Assembly: GCA_016934715.1 (NCBI GenBank)
Contig: JAFGSI010000056.1
Span: 1-64,000, forward strand
Length of the DNA stretch: 64,000 nucleotides
Source of the DNA: Anaerolineales bacterium
GTDB taxonomy: Bacteria; Chloroflexota; Anaerolineae; Anaerolineales; Villigracilaceae
Reading direction: 5' to 3'
Position numbers and translations under genes: made by a program. Below are positions 49,216 to 57,965 of the stretch, in pieces; position 1 is the first letter of the stretch; every line of letters starts with the position of its first letter. The notes under the pieces are model-generated. The model was not told the DNA's origin. It saw nothing but the letters and a program-made list of their open reading frames with translations, and did not search any database.

Positions 49216-52191
49216 CTACCCTTTCCCTTTCAGGGAACGCCAGATTTTTTCGGGCGTGACCGGGTTGGCGTCGATGTTCACTCCGACCGCGTCCAGAACG
49301 GCGTTCCCGACTGCTGGGGCGACCCCATCCATCGGGATCTCGGCCACGGCCTTGGCACCAAAAGGATGGCTCGGCTCGTAGGTCTCGACGAAGATTGTCT
49401 CCAGGATGGGCATCTCGTTGGCGCGGAAGATGTGGTAGTCTGAAAAGTCACGCTCGCGAGCCCTGCCCTTTTCATCGTAGAGCATTTCCTCGCAGACGGC
49501 ATAGCCGAGGGCCTGGGTCATGCCGCCCTCGATCTGGCCGGAGGCGGTCAGCGGGTTGATGATCACCCCTCCGTCGACGGCCATCACCAGCCGGTCGACC
49601 GTCAGCGCGCCGGTCTCGGTGTCGACGGTCACTTCAGCGAACTGGGCGGCGAACGGCGGAGGCGAGGAGGGCGAGACATGGGAGGCTACGCCCATGATCT
49701 GTTCCTGGTCGTTGCGGTGCAGACTGTCAAGCGCAATTTCGCTCAGCGGGATGGACTGGCCGTCGGGCGTGATTGCCTGCTTATTGAACAGGCGCAGCGA
49801 CTGGGGGTCTGATCGTCCCAGGAGTCTGGCGGCCCGGATCTTGATCCGTTCTGCCACGCTCTCGGCTGCCCTGACCACGGCAGTGCCGGAGATGTAGGTC
49901 GTGGACGAGGCGTAGGCGCCCTTGTCGAAGGGGGTGAAGTCGGTATCCGATGAGTAGACCAGGATATCCTCGGTCGGGACGCCGAGCACCTCGGCAGCCA
50001 TCTGGGCCAGGACGGTGTCCGAGCCGGTTCCCAGGTCCGTGGCACCGACCAGCAGGTTGAAAGATCCGTCGTCGTTCATCTTGATCGAGGCTCCACCCAT
50101 ATCGAGGTAGGGGATCGCCGTTCCCTGCATGACCAGGGCGACGCCGATGCCCTTGCGATAGGGAGAGGCAGGTTTCGCCCCGTTATGCCATTCGGGGCTG
50201 CCGTATTTTTCGTCCCACCCGATGGCTGCCTTCCCCTGGGCCACGCACTGTTCCAGCCCAACGGTGTGGATGATCTCGGGACGCGGCTCGCGACCTTCGT
50301 TCCAGGCGGTGCTGAAGGGATGGTACTCGCCCGGATGGATGGCATTCTTCAGGCGGAAGGCGAGCGGGTCGAGGCCCAGGGCGCGGGCGATCTTCTCCAT
50401 GTGGCGCTCGACCGCCCAGTAACCCTGGGGGACGCCGTAGCCACGAAAAGCCCCCGATGGTGGGGTGTTGGTGTAGACGATGTCAGCGTGGAAGCGAATG
50501 TTTGGTGTTTTGCGGTAATCGCCGTTGCCGACATAGAGCGCCATCGCCTTGTGGCCAGTGTTGCCGGTCACGGTCAGGGCATGGCAACCGTAGGCGCCAG
50601 TGTCGCTCAAGACCTTCATCTCGTTGGCGGTCAGGGTCCCATCGCGCTTGACCCCGGTCTTCATCCAGATCTTCATCGGGTGGCGCGAACGGGCGGCGAT
50701 GAATTCTTCCTCACGGCTGTACTCGTAGATGACCGGGCGTCCGGTGGCGATGGTCAGGTGGGCGGCGACATCCTCGATCAAGACCTCCTGCTTACCGCCG
50801 AACCCACCGCCGATGCGCGGTTTGATCACGCGGATGCGCTTGATCGGCAGACCCAAGACCGGGGCTAGCTGCCGCCGGGCGTGGAACGGGACCTGGGTGC
50901 TGGTACGGATCACCAGACGGTCGTCCTCGTCCCAGTAGGTCACGCATACGTGTGGCTCAATGTGGGCCTGCTGGACCTTGGGAACCTCGTAGATGCCTTC
51001 GAAGATCTCGTCGGCTTCGGCGAAACCCTTCTCGATCTCTCCGATATCGATCCGGATCTCGGCGGCCAGGTTCTTCGCCGGGGCGCAATCGGCGAAGGGG
51101 ACGTACTCGGGCTCGTCATGGATGACCGGGGCTCCATCCTTCATCGCCTCATCCGGCCGGAGGATCGCCGGCAGGATCTCAAATTCGGCCTCGATCAGTG
51201 TGAGTGCCTGGGCGGCGATCTCGGGCGTTTCAGCGGCTACGAAGGCCACCCGGTCACCGACGAAACGCACCTTGTTGTCCAGCGAGAATGAGTCCAGCGG
51301 GCCGGGGATCGGGTCCGACTGACCGGCTGTCGAGTAGACCACTCGAGGAATGTCCCTCCAGGTCAACACGGCGGCCACACCCGGCAGGGCGCGTGCCCTG
51401 GTCGTGTCGATCTTTTTAATGCGGGCGTGGGCATGCGGAGAATGCAGGACCCTGGCGTGCAGCAGGCCGCGCATTTCGAAGTCGGCGGAAAAGGCAGGCT
51501 TGCCCTGGGCCAGTTTGACCGCATCCAGCTTGGGCTCGGATCTGCCCACCACCTGGTAGGGCCTGGGCTCCTGGGCGACAAGTACTCTGGGCGCGATCTG
51601 GGTCAAGATTTCCGGACTGGTTGAGGGGGGTTCCTCTCGCTCGGGGAAGAGCTCTTCTCTCGAGAGCCATCCGGCATCTTGCGTCCCCTCGATCGGCGCG
51701 ACGATTTCACCGCGCAGGACCGCTGCGGCCCGCAGGATGGCTTGGACCGGCTTGGTGTAGCCCGTGCAGCGGCAGAGCACGCCTGCAATTGCGGTCCGGA
51801 CCTCGGATTCGCTGGGATTCGGATTCTGGTCGAGCAGGGCTCTGGCGGCCAGGATCTGGGCCGGGGTGCAGTAACCGCACTGGATCGCACCGGTTTCGAT
51901 GAAGGCCTTCTGGAGCGGATGCAGGCCCCCGGTCTTCTTCCAGCCCTGCTCAGGGTGTTCGCCGAGACCCTCAATGGTCACGATCGGATGATCCTCGGCC
52001 TGGGCTGCCAGCATGACCCCGGCATTGACCGGTCGCCCGTCGAGCAGGACGGTGTCCGCACCACTCAACCCCTGTTCATCGCCGAATTTCACACCCTGGA
52101 AGCCCAATCTTCGCAGGGCGGAAAGCAGGGTCTCGGAGGGGCCAGAATCAATCTCATGTGCCTGGGCATTGATCTTCAGGTGGAGACGCAT
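49216..52191 (-). CDS. fused iron-sulfur / molybdopterin dehydrogenase (XDH family, XdhD-like)
   Basis: The 991-residue protein fuses a 2Fe-2S part (1-155) to the molybdopterin-binding part. In the plant-type cluster site all four Cys positions are changed: D38, S43, D46 and G58. The second cluster is intact: C105-C108 (QCGYCTPAQI) and C140-C142 (LCRCTGY). The Moco part has GRSEPKLDAVKLAQGKPAFSAD, RVLHSPHAHARI, PRIGGGFGGKQ, GAFRGYGVPQGYWAVE and a C-terminal GAKAVAEI with the catalytic-type Glu. It probably hydroxylates a purine or other heteroaromatic. The FAD subunit is at 57040-57810 and XdhC at 45044. The start at 52191 is where homology begins. Confidence 0.88.
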   Translation of the reverse strand: MRLHLKINAQAHEIDSGPSETLLSALRRLGFQGVKFGDEQGLSGADTVLLDGRPVNAGVMLAAQAEDHPIVTIEGLGEHPEQGWKKTGGLHPLQKAFIETGAIQCGYCTPAQILAARALLDQNPNPSESEVRTAIAGVLCRCTGYTKPVQAILRAAAVLRGEIVAPIEGTQDAGWLSREELFPEREEPPSTSPEILTQIAPRVLVAQEPRPYQVVGRSEPKLDAVKLAQGKPAFSADFEMRGLLHARVLHSPHAHARIKKIDTTRARALPGVAAVLTWRDIPRVVYSTAGQSDPIPGPLDSFSLDNKVRFVGDRVAFVAAETPEIAAQALTLIEAEFEILPAILRPDEAMKDGAPVIHDEPEYVPFADCAPAKNLAAEIRIDIGEIEKGFAEADEIFEGIYEVPKVQQAHIEPHVCVTYWDEDDRLVIRTSTQVPFHARRQLAPVLGLPIKRIRVIKPRIGGGFGGKQEVLIEDVAAHLTIATGRPVIYEYSREEEFIAARSRHPMKIWMKTGVKRDGTLTANEMKVLSDTGAYGCHALTVTGNTGHKAMALYVGNGDYRKTPNIRFHADIVYTNTPPSGAFRGYGVPQGYWAVERHMEKIARALGLDPLAFRLKNAIHPGEYHPFSTAWNEGREPRPEIIHTVGLEQCVAQGKAAIGWDEKYGSPEWHNGAKPASPYRKGIGVALVMQGTAIPYLDMGGASIKMNDDGSFNLLVGATDLGTGSDTVLAQMAAEVLGVPTEDILVYSSDTDFTPFDKGAYASSTTYISGTAVVRAAESVAERIKIRAARLLGRSDPQSLRLFNKQAITPDGQSIPLSEIALDSLHRNDQEQIMGVASHVSPSSPPPFAAQFAEVTVDTETGALTVDRLVMAVDGGVIINPLTASGQIEGGMTQALGYAVCEEMLYDEKGRARERDFSDYHIFRANEMPILETIFVETYEPSHPFGAKAVAEIPMDGVAPAVGNAVLDAVGVNIDANPVTPEKIWRSLKGKG

Positions 52192-52210
52192 GCGGACCTT
52201 CCTTTCGTGC

Positions 52211-53827
52211 CTATTCCCAATCGGGTTGGGTGAGCGAGGCGTCCTTGTCCAATTCGACCTTCCAGAGGGCATTATTGACATCCTCAACGCTTTCCCAGTG
52301 GATCTCGTGCGAGGCGAGCAATTCGTCGATCCGGTTGGTCAGGTCAGCGCATACGTCCTCCGAGATGCTGCGCTCGGAGAACAGTTCGGTGACCACGTTG
52401 CGCTGGTGGCGTAGGAATTCGCGCCAGGCCGAGTCGAGCTCCTCGGCTTCGACCTGCGGATTCATCTGCAGCACGCTCTGGACCGAGTCGGTCAGGCCCT
52501 TGATGTAAGGGTTGAGCGCATCGGAGATGATCCCCCAGACGTGGCTGGAGATCATGCCTCGGGAATGGATGCGTTTGAGGTGGGCGTAGCCGGAACTGGT
52601 GGCAGCCGTGCGGGCCCGGCGCAGGTCATAATCCTCGCGGCCCTGTTCGAAGGGGGAGATTCCCAGCCGGCGCAGCAGCCCGCTCATCGTTGTACCCTGG
52701 AACAAAAGGGTGAAGATCACCAGCCCAAAGACCATCGCCTGGAGCTGGGGGCTGTAGGTGCTGCCGAGCTGCGAGGTCAGACCAAGGGCCAGGGCCAGCG
52801 AGATGGCTCCGCGCAGCCCGCCCCAAAAGAGCACGTGTTTCCACTTCAGAGGAATGACGTTCGAGCGGGGGAACAGTCCATAGACGATCAGCAGCCGCGC
52901 CAGCAGGGCGGCCAGAATGCCCCACAGGATCGCCTGCCAGTTGGCGACCAGCAGCGGCACATTGATCACCAGGCCGATCAACAGGAAGACGAACGAGTTC
53001 GTTAAAAAGGATATGAACTCCCAGAAGTTGAACACCACGATGCGGGTGGTTGGCGACATGCCGCGCGGGCCAATGTTGCCGTTGATCAGGCCGGCGGTCA
53101 CCACGGCCAATACCCCGCTGACATGCAGCGATTCGGCGACCACGTAGGCCCCGTAGGCCAACACGAACGTCAGCGCGGTTTCGATCAGGTAGTCGTCGAT
53201 GCGGGAGATCAGCAGCGAAGCCAGCCAGCCGAGCAGCAGGCCGATGATCACCCCCAAACCGGCGATGCGCAGGAAATTTGCCAGGCCGCTGATGATGCTG
53301 AAACTGCCGGAATCGACCATGCTGATGGCGAGGCCGAAGAGCACGATCGCCGTCCCGTCGTTGAACAGGCTCTCTCCCTCGATCAGAAGCTGCAGGCGCT
53401 TGGGGACGCCCAGCGTACGGAACAGGGAGATCACCGCTATCGGATCGGTGGCCGAGATCATGGCCCCGAACAGGATGGCGTAGGCGAAGGGCAGCCCGGT
53501 GCCGAGCGTAACCACACCGCCGACCAGGAACGTGGTGACCAGCACCCCGGCGACGGCCAGGGTCAGGATTGGAACGACATTACGGCGCAGGTCCTGGAAG
53601 GAAAGGTGGAAGGCCGCCTCGAAGATCAGAGGTGGAACGAAGATGCCCAGGATCAGGTCCGGGTTGACGTCGAAGTGGAATTCCTGGTACAGGAAGGCCA
53701 GCAGGATTCCAACCGTGACCAGCCCCACGGTATAGGGCATATGCAGGCGACGGGCCAGGATGCCCACGATGGTGGCGAGCAGTAACAATCCAACCGCGAT
53801 CTCTTCGATCAGGAAGATATCAAGCAT
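52211..53827 (-). CDS. Na+/H+ antiporter, CPA1 family
   Basis: The 538-residue protein has about 12 membrane helices with the CPA1 motifs ISATDPIAVISLFRTLGVPKR, IEGESLFNDGTAIVLFG and WGGLRGAISLALAL. A soluble C-terminal tail of about 120 residues is rich in charged helices. It should exchange protons for sodium or other cations. The ATG at 53827 overlaps the end of the phosphodiesterase gene; a GTG at 53848 and a TTG at 53860 lie upstream in frame. No ribosome-binding site decides between them. Confidence 0.88.
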   Translation of the reverse strand: MLDIFLIEEIAVGLLLLATIVGILARRLHMPYTVGLVTVGILLAFLYQEFHFDVNPDLILGIFVPPLIFEAAFHLSFQDLRRNVVPILTLAVAGVLVTTFLVGGVVTLGTGLPFAYAILFGAMISATDPIAVISLFRTLGVPKRLQLLIEGESLFNDGTAIVLFGLAISMVDSGSFSIISGLANFLRIAGLGVIIGLLLGWLASLLISRIDDYLIETALTFVLAYGAYVVAESLHVSGVLAVVTAGLINGNIGPRGMSPTTRIVVFNFWEFISFLTNSFVFLLIGLVINVPLLVANWQAILWGILAALLARLLIVYGLFPRSNVIPLKWKHVLFWGGLRGAISLALALGLTSQLGSTYSPQLQAMVFGLVIFTLLFQGTTMSGLLRRLGISPFEQGREDYDLRRARTAATSSGYAHLKRIHSRGMISSHVWGIISDALNPYIKGLTDSVQSVLQMNPQVEAEELDSAWREFLRHQRNVVTELFSERSISEDVCADLTNRIDELLASHEIHWESVEDVNNALWKVELDKDASLTQPDWE

Positions 53828-55487
53828 GTTCGCGTTGGTCTGCTTCACGAGCGGGTGCAACGAGGCGGGCGATCAAGGCCCCGACACCGGTCAGGAGGAT
53901 GCCGAATGTGGCGACGACAATCGCCTGCGCCAGCGACAACAATGCCAGGTAGACGGTATAGAACTCGGGTAGGGATTGGGTAATCAAGGCGCCATTGATC
54001 GCGAAACTGAGCAGGACGGGCAATGCCAGAAGATAGAGGGTCATCCAGACATAGGCTAGGGAGGCCTGCGCAGCCCGGCGCGGGGTTTGTTTGAAGATGC
54101 CCAGCCCGAACATGGGCACCAGCCAGCCGAACACCAGTGCCAGGCTGGCTGTCGCGACAGTGAAAGCGAAGAACCATTCCAGGCTGTCGATGGAGGCCAG
54201 GGAATAGGTGCGACCTTCGAGAACGGCATAGCGCAGGTTGAAGAGCAGCGTATACAGGATTGCTCCGCCGGCAAACCAGAGCACCTGGATATTCTTGCGC
54301 CTGACGATGATGGTGATCGGCAGGAGGCTCAGGCAGAGTGCCAGCGGGAATCGCCAGATACGGGCGCGGGCCTGGATGGCATTCCGGGCCTGGTCCATGG
54401 CGGCCCCGGCCAGTGTCACTGGTTCGGCCTGCCCGGCAAAGACAGGTTGCCCGAGGGCGGCTTCGTAGGCCTGGGCCAGGTCGGCTTGCTGCGCAGCCAG
54501 GCTGGAGCGGAGGCCAGTTTCCTGCGCAGTGGAGATTACCAGCATGTCTGTCAATGGGCGGCCCTGGCTGGTGGCGGGGATGTTGGTGCCCAGCAGGACG
54601 GCGACCGTTGGAGCGACATCCACCATGTCGATGTCGGGGTAAGTCCCGGGTCGGACCCCGACCCCGAGCATCACGAATGGCTCGATCAGGGTGACCTGCT
54701 CCGGGCCGCCATGACCGCCACGGTCGATCTGCCCGTGGTCGGAGAGTACGATCAGGGTGTCCTGCTCAAGGTCCAGGGTGGCGACGATCTCGGACAGCAG
54801 GGCGTCGGCGCGCCCGGCGGCAGCGTTCCAGTTGGGATCGCGCGGCCCGCCTTCATGGTGACCGGCGTAGTCAACCTGGTCGAGGTGGATCAGGACCAGT
54901 TGGAAATCCCCGCTCTGCAGCCAGGGCAGGGCGGTGTCGACCACCTCCCGGTCGGCGGCGGCATCTTCGTCGGGGGTGTAGAAGCCGGCATTCACAGCGC
55001 TGTCGGACAGCATGCCCTCGAACCAGGTATACCCCGAGACGGCGGTCCGCAGTCCCCTGCGCCCGGCGGCGGCGAAGAAATCATCCTGGGTAAAGGCCCG
55101 GACACTGTCATTGTCGGGTGGGTTGAAGAGCTGGCCGTCGTTGATCTCCGGCCAGGCGCCGGTCAAGATCGTCGTCCAGCCGGGAGCGGAGAAGGATGGC
55201 GGCCGACTGTGCATGGTCGCCGAGGCGCCCCGGTCGCGCAGGTCGGTGAGTGTGGGCATGACCTCTGAATCGAGCGAAGTGTCGAGCCGCAGGGCATCGA
55301 TCAGGACGATGACCAACCGGGAGGTGAGTGGTTCGCCGAGCGCTTCGCCAGGTGCAGGTGGATCGTTTGCCAGAGGGGAGCGGTAGGATTGGCCCGAGTC
55401 GAGCAGGCCGATCGCCCAGAAGGCGGCGCCGGCGGCGAGGGCCAGGCAGCCCAGGATGCCGAGGAGGAGCGGGTTCAGACGTTTCAC
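53820..55487 (-). CDS. membrane-bound type I phosphodiesterase / alkaline phosphatase superfamily
   Basis: The 555-residue protein has an N-terminal anchor (about 6-26) and an extracytoplasmic alkaline-phosphatase-like domain: LVIVLIDALRLDTSLDSEVMPTL, nucleophile region SFSAPGWTTILTG, HLDQVDYAGHHEGGP and VLSDHGQIDRGGHGG, which supply the two-metal ligands. Four to five C-terminal membrane helices follow (from about 370). It is probably a lipid- or nucleotide-type phosphodiesterase acting at the outer face. It overlaps both neighbours (ATGA with the methyltransferase; 8 bases with the antiporter), so the three genes are coupled. Confidence 0.82.
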   Translation of the reverse strand: MKRLNPLLLGILGCLALAAGAAFWAIGLLDSGQSYRSPLANDPPAPGEALGEPLTSRLVIVLIDALRLDTSLDSEVMPTLTDLRDRGASATMHSRPPSFSAPGWTTILTGAWPEINDGQLFNPPDNDSVRAFTQDDFFAAAGRRGLRTAVSGYTWFEGMLSDSAVNAGFYTPDEDAAADREVVDTALPWLQSGDFQLVLIHLDQVDYAGHHEGGPRDPNWNAAAGRADALLSEIVATLDLEQDTLIVLSDHGQIDRGGHGGPEQVTLIEPFVMLGVGVRPGTYPDIDMVDVAPTVAVLLGTNIPATSQGRPLTDMLVISTAQETGLRSSLAAQQADLAQAYEAALGQPVFAGQAEPVTLAGAAMDQARNAIQARARIWRFPLALCLSLLPITIIVRRKNIQVLWFAGGAILYTLLFNLRYAVLEGRTYSLASIDSLEWFFAFTVATASLALVFGWLVPMFGLGIFKQTPRRAAQASLAYVWMTLYLLALPVLLSFAINGALITQSLPEFYTVYLALLSLAQAIVVATFGILLTGVGALIARLVAPAREADQREHA

Positions 55488-56572
55488 GTTGTTTCTCCGG
55501 ATTCAAGTCTGGAACGAAGGATTTCGCGTAGCCTGTCAACGGGAGTTCTCTCGCCATTGAGTTCCTCGAACAGCCACAGGTCCCAGCCGTTGGCGGGTGC
55601 GCCGCCCAGCAAGTCCCGGGCAACGTTGTGGATCGAGCCGCTCATCTCGCCGCAGCGGATGCGCCCATCGGCCTGGATCGAGGCTGTCTGGCCACCGTGG
55701 GCGAAGGTCAGGGACTGGCCGGGCTGCAGCAGGCCGGCCTCGAGCAGCGCGCCAAAGGGAACTCGCGGGCGCTTGCGGCGGTCGGGCAGGCTGACTGTAT
55801 CGGCCGGGGCCGGGGTGACGGCGGCGATGCGTTCGTTGGCGATCCGGACGTATGCCGGGTCCTTTTCGATGCCGATGTAATGACGGCCGAGTTTCTTGGC
55901 GACTGCGCCGGTCGTGCCGGTGCCGAAGAACGGGTCGAGGACCACATCGCCGGGATTGGTGGAAGACAACAGGACCCGGTAGAGCAGGGCTTCGGGCTTC
56001 TGCGTGGCGTGGGCCCTGGCACCGTCCACTTTGATGCGTTCCTTTCCGGTGCACAGCGGCAGGGTCCAGTCGGAACGCATCTGCAGATCGTCGTTGAGGG
56101 CCTTCATGGCATGGTGGTTGAAGGTGTACCTGGCACCCTTCTTTTTCTGGGCCCAGATCAATGTTTCATGCGCGTTGGTGAAACGGACGCCGCGGAAGTT
56201 GGGCATCGGATTGGTCTTGATATAGATCACGTCGTTCAGAATCCAATATCCCAGATCCTGCAGGATCGCGCCGACGCGGTAGATGTTGTGGTAGGTCCCG
56301 ATCACCCATAAGGTCCCGCTCTCTCGCAGCACCCTCCGGCAGCCGGCGAGCCAGGCTCGGGTAAAGGCATCGTATTCGGCGAAGCTGCCGAATTTATCCC
56401 AGTCGTCCTCCACGGCGTTGACACGCGAGTTGTTCGGCCGCCACAGTACCTGTGAGAGCTGCAGGTTGTAGGGCGGGTCGGCGAAGACCACATCGACCGA
56501 GGCCTCGGGGAGCTGGGCGAGGACCTCAAGGCTGTCGCCAGGGAGAATGGAGTCAAGCGCCAGGGTAGTCAC
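55484..56572 (-). CDS. CcrM-like solitary DNA adenine-N6 methyltransferase
   Basis: The 362-residue protein has beta-class order: catalytic DPPYNLQL first (about residue 31), later the SAM motif DPFFGTGTTGAVAKKLGRHYIGIE. It matches CcrM/M.HinfI closely in WVIGTYHNIYRVGAILQDLG, NPMPNFRGVRF, NAHETLIWA, LQMRSDWTLPLCTGKERI and HATQKPEALLYRV. A C-terminal RAMA-like segment follows (VPFGALLEAGLLQPGQSL, SGSIHNVARDLLG). By family it would methylate GANTC. No restriction endonuclease is adjacent. The start is taken as GTG at 56572, since homology begins there; no ribosome-binding site is evident. Confidence 0.88.
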   Translation of the reverse strand: MTTLALDSILPGDSLEVLAQLPEASVDVVFADPPYNLQLSQVLWRPNNSRVNAVEDDWDKFGSFAEYDAFTRAWLAGCRRVLRESGTLWVIGTYHNIYRVGAILQDLGYWILNDVIYIKTNPMPNFRGVRFTNAHETLIWAQKKKGARYTFNHHAMKALNDDLQMRSDWTLPLCTGKERIKVDGARAHATQKPEALLYRVLLSSTNPGDVVLDPFFGTGTTGAVAKKLGRHYIGIEKDPAYVRIANERIAAVTPAPADTVSLPDRRKRPRVPFGALLEAGLLQPGQSLTFAHGGQTASIQADGRIRCGEMSGSIHNVARDLLGGAPANGWDLWLFEELNGERTPVDRLREILRSRLESGETT

Positions 56573-56612
56573 GGATTGACACAGTGGAACATGGATGAGG
56601 TTTGATGCGCAT

Positions 56613-57038
56613 TCAGTGTACACCTCTTTGGCTGTGCAGATGCGACCACCATCCAGTGGTCGGACGGCAACCCTCCGGCGTGCGGTACGCTTCCCCTGGC
56701 AGGTCCGCTGGACGCTGCTTGCCCAGAGCAATGATTTCAGGATGTTCCCGGGAACGCTCATCTGCCCAGGCCAGGATTCCGGGCAAGAGTTGGGTTTCCA
56801 TAGCGGAACGGCAGACCAGATCCAAAGGATGGAAAGGGAACTGGAACATGGCCCAGACGAGCAGGCATCCAGTCTCACCACTCCACCGGTGGCCGTTTGC
56901 AGGATCATCCAGCGCCCAGGTACCGCGCTGGTAGGGGAGGTCGGCGGCCGGGAGTGGTTTCTCGCGATATTCCCAGGGGAGCACTTTCACTGAGTGCAGG
57001 TCGTTTTCTCCGGGAACCGCGTGCTGCTGGGTTCTCAT
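56613..57038 (-). CDS. GNAT-like protein, possibly truncated
   Basis: The 141-residue frame starts 1 base after the FAD-subunit gene, with AAAGGA about 11 bases before its ATG, so it is positioned like a real coupled gene. The middle (WALDDPANGHRW, MFQFPFHPLDLVC, LLPGILAWADERSREHPEIIALGK) and the end (TTGWWSHLHSQR) resemble strands and helices of two-domain GNAT acyltransferases. The Q/R-x-x-G-x-G/A acetyl-CoA loop is missing. It could be a degenerate GNAT gene. The family call is tentative. Confidence 0.45.
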   Translation of the reverse strand: MRTQQHAVPGENDLHSVKVLPWEYREKPLPAADLPYQRGTWALDDPANGHRWSGETGCLLVWAMFQFPFHPLDLVCRSAMETQLLPGILAWADERSREHPEIIALGKQRPADLPGEAYRTPEGCRPTTGWWSHLHSQRGVH

Positions 57039-57039
57039 G

Positions 57040-57810
57040 TCAGGCTATTCCTTTAAGGCACCGCTTCGCCAGAATCGCGGCGACTTCGCGGCGGTATTCT
57101 GCGGAAGCCCACTCGTCAGTGGCCTCGTGGGCGGCATTGCGGGCGGCGGCCTCGGCCCCGGTTCCCGAGGAGCCGTCCATCGCCAGGGACGGGCTGGCTC
57201 CCCAGCCGCCCAGTACCAGGCGTGTCCGTCCGGCGGTCCACTGCGCCAGGGCGGCGCAGATGATCGGCCGGTCGGCGGGGGTGCGGGCGACCATCTCGAA
57301 GGCCAGTTTGACATTCAAGGGAATATCGATCCGGGTGATGAGTCTTCTCTGCAACTGCTCGTCACGCAAGGGCAGGATGTCGCCCAGACCGAGGACAGTG
57401 GACTGCGGAACGTCAGCGGTCTCCTGTCCACCCACCACGGTCACTCTCGCATCCAGGGCCAGCATGGCGGTCGCAAAGGGCGAGCGGCCGTCGCAGGCCA
57501 CCAGAGCGCCTGCAACCGTGCCCATATTGCGCAGGTTGAGCGGGGCCTCCAGGTCGAGGGCTGTTTTCAAGGCCATGGGCGTATGCTCCGATTCGAGCAG
57601 GGACTGCAGCCTTGCGGTGGAACCAATTTGCAGGACGTTGCCGGCTTTATGGATCCTGTCCAGCCCGAGGTTTTGCAGGTCGATGACGGCGTAGGATCGT
57701 TCGGTTGGTTGGTTGAGCACCGTCCCGCCGCCGAGCGGATAGGTCTCCTCCCGGACGAGCAGGCGCAGGGCTTCTTCCAGGCTCTGTGGACGATGGTATT
57801 CCGTGATCAT
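57040..57810 (-). CDS. FAD-binding subunit of a molybdopterin dehydrogenase (XdhB/CoxM-like)
   Basis: The 256-residue protein matches the FAD_binding_5 domain followed by CO_deh_flav_C: YHRPQSLEEALRLL, the FAD-binding LGGGTVL loop, RNMGTVAGALVACDGRSPFATAML and a C-terminal alpha-beta domain. Some usual FAD-contact residues (the GGT-DL and TIGGN patterns) are weakened, but the family is clear. It should take electrons from the fused Fe-S/Moco protein encoded 5 kb downstream in the same orientation. It heads the minus-strand array 57810-49216. Confidence 0.85.
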   Translation of the reverse strand: MITEYHRPQSLEEALRLLVREETYPLGGGTVLNQPTERSYAVIDLQNLGLDRIHKAGNVLQIGSTARLQSLLESEHTPMALKTALDLEAPLNLRNMGTVAGALVACDGRSPFATAMLALDARVTVVGGQETADVPQSTVLGLGDILPLRDEQLQRRLITRIDIPLNVKLAFEMVARTPADRPIICAALAQWTAGRTRLVLGGWGASPSLAMDGSSGTGAEAAARNAAHEATDEWASAEYRREVAAILAKRCLKGIA

Positions 57811-57833
57811 GGCACGCTCCCTTTGCTGTCTTT

Positions 57834-57942
57834 ATTATACATTCATCTGACTCGGGCGGGGAGTTGTCCGACAAACTGATCCTGCCTGTGGTTGATTTTT
57901 GGCCGATCGGGATACAGTATAATGGATCGACAGTCGGTCGAT
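57834..57942. promoter_or_regulatory. divergent promoters of the XDH-type array and the GH3 gene, with an operator-like palindrome
   Basis: On the minus strand TATAAT (57839-57834) precedes the FAD-subunit start at 57810. On the plus strand TATAAT (57918-57923) lies 42 bases before the GH3 start. A perfect dyad ATCGAC-AGTCG-GTCGAT (57926-57942) covers the predicted GH3 transcription start and resembles a repressor site. Confidence 0.5.
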
Positions 57943-57965
57943 TATCCTCTTCCAGGAAGGGAACC

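Noticed and set aside
48907-49259. Plus-strand frames across the gap before the dehydrogenase
   Set aside because: The only recognisable protein similarity is on the minus strand (HD-GYP remnant); the plus frames lack motifs.
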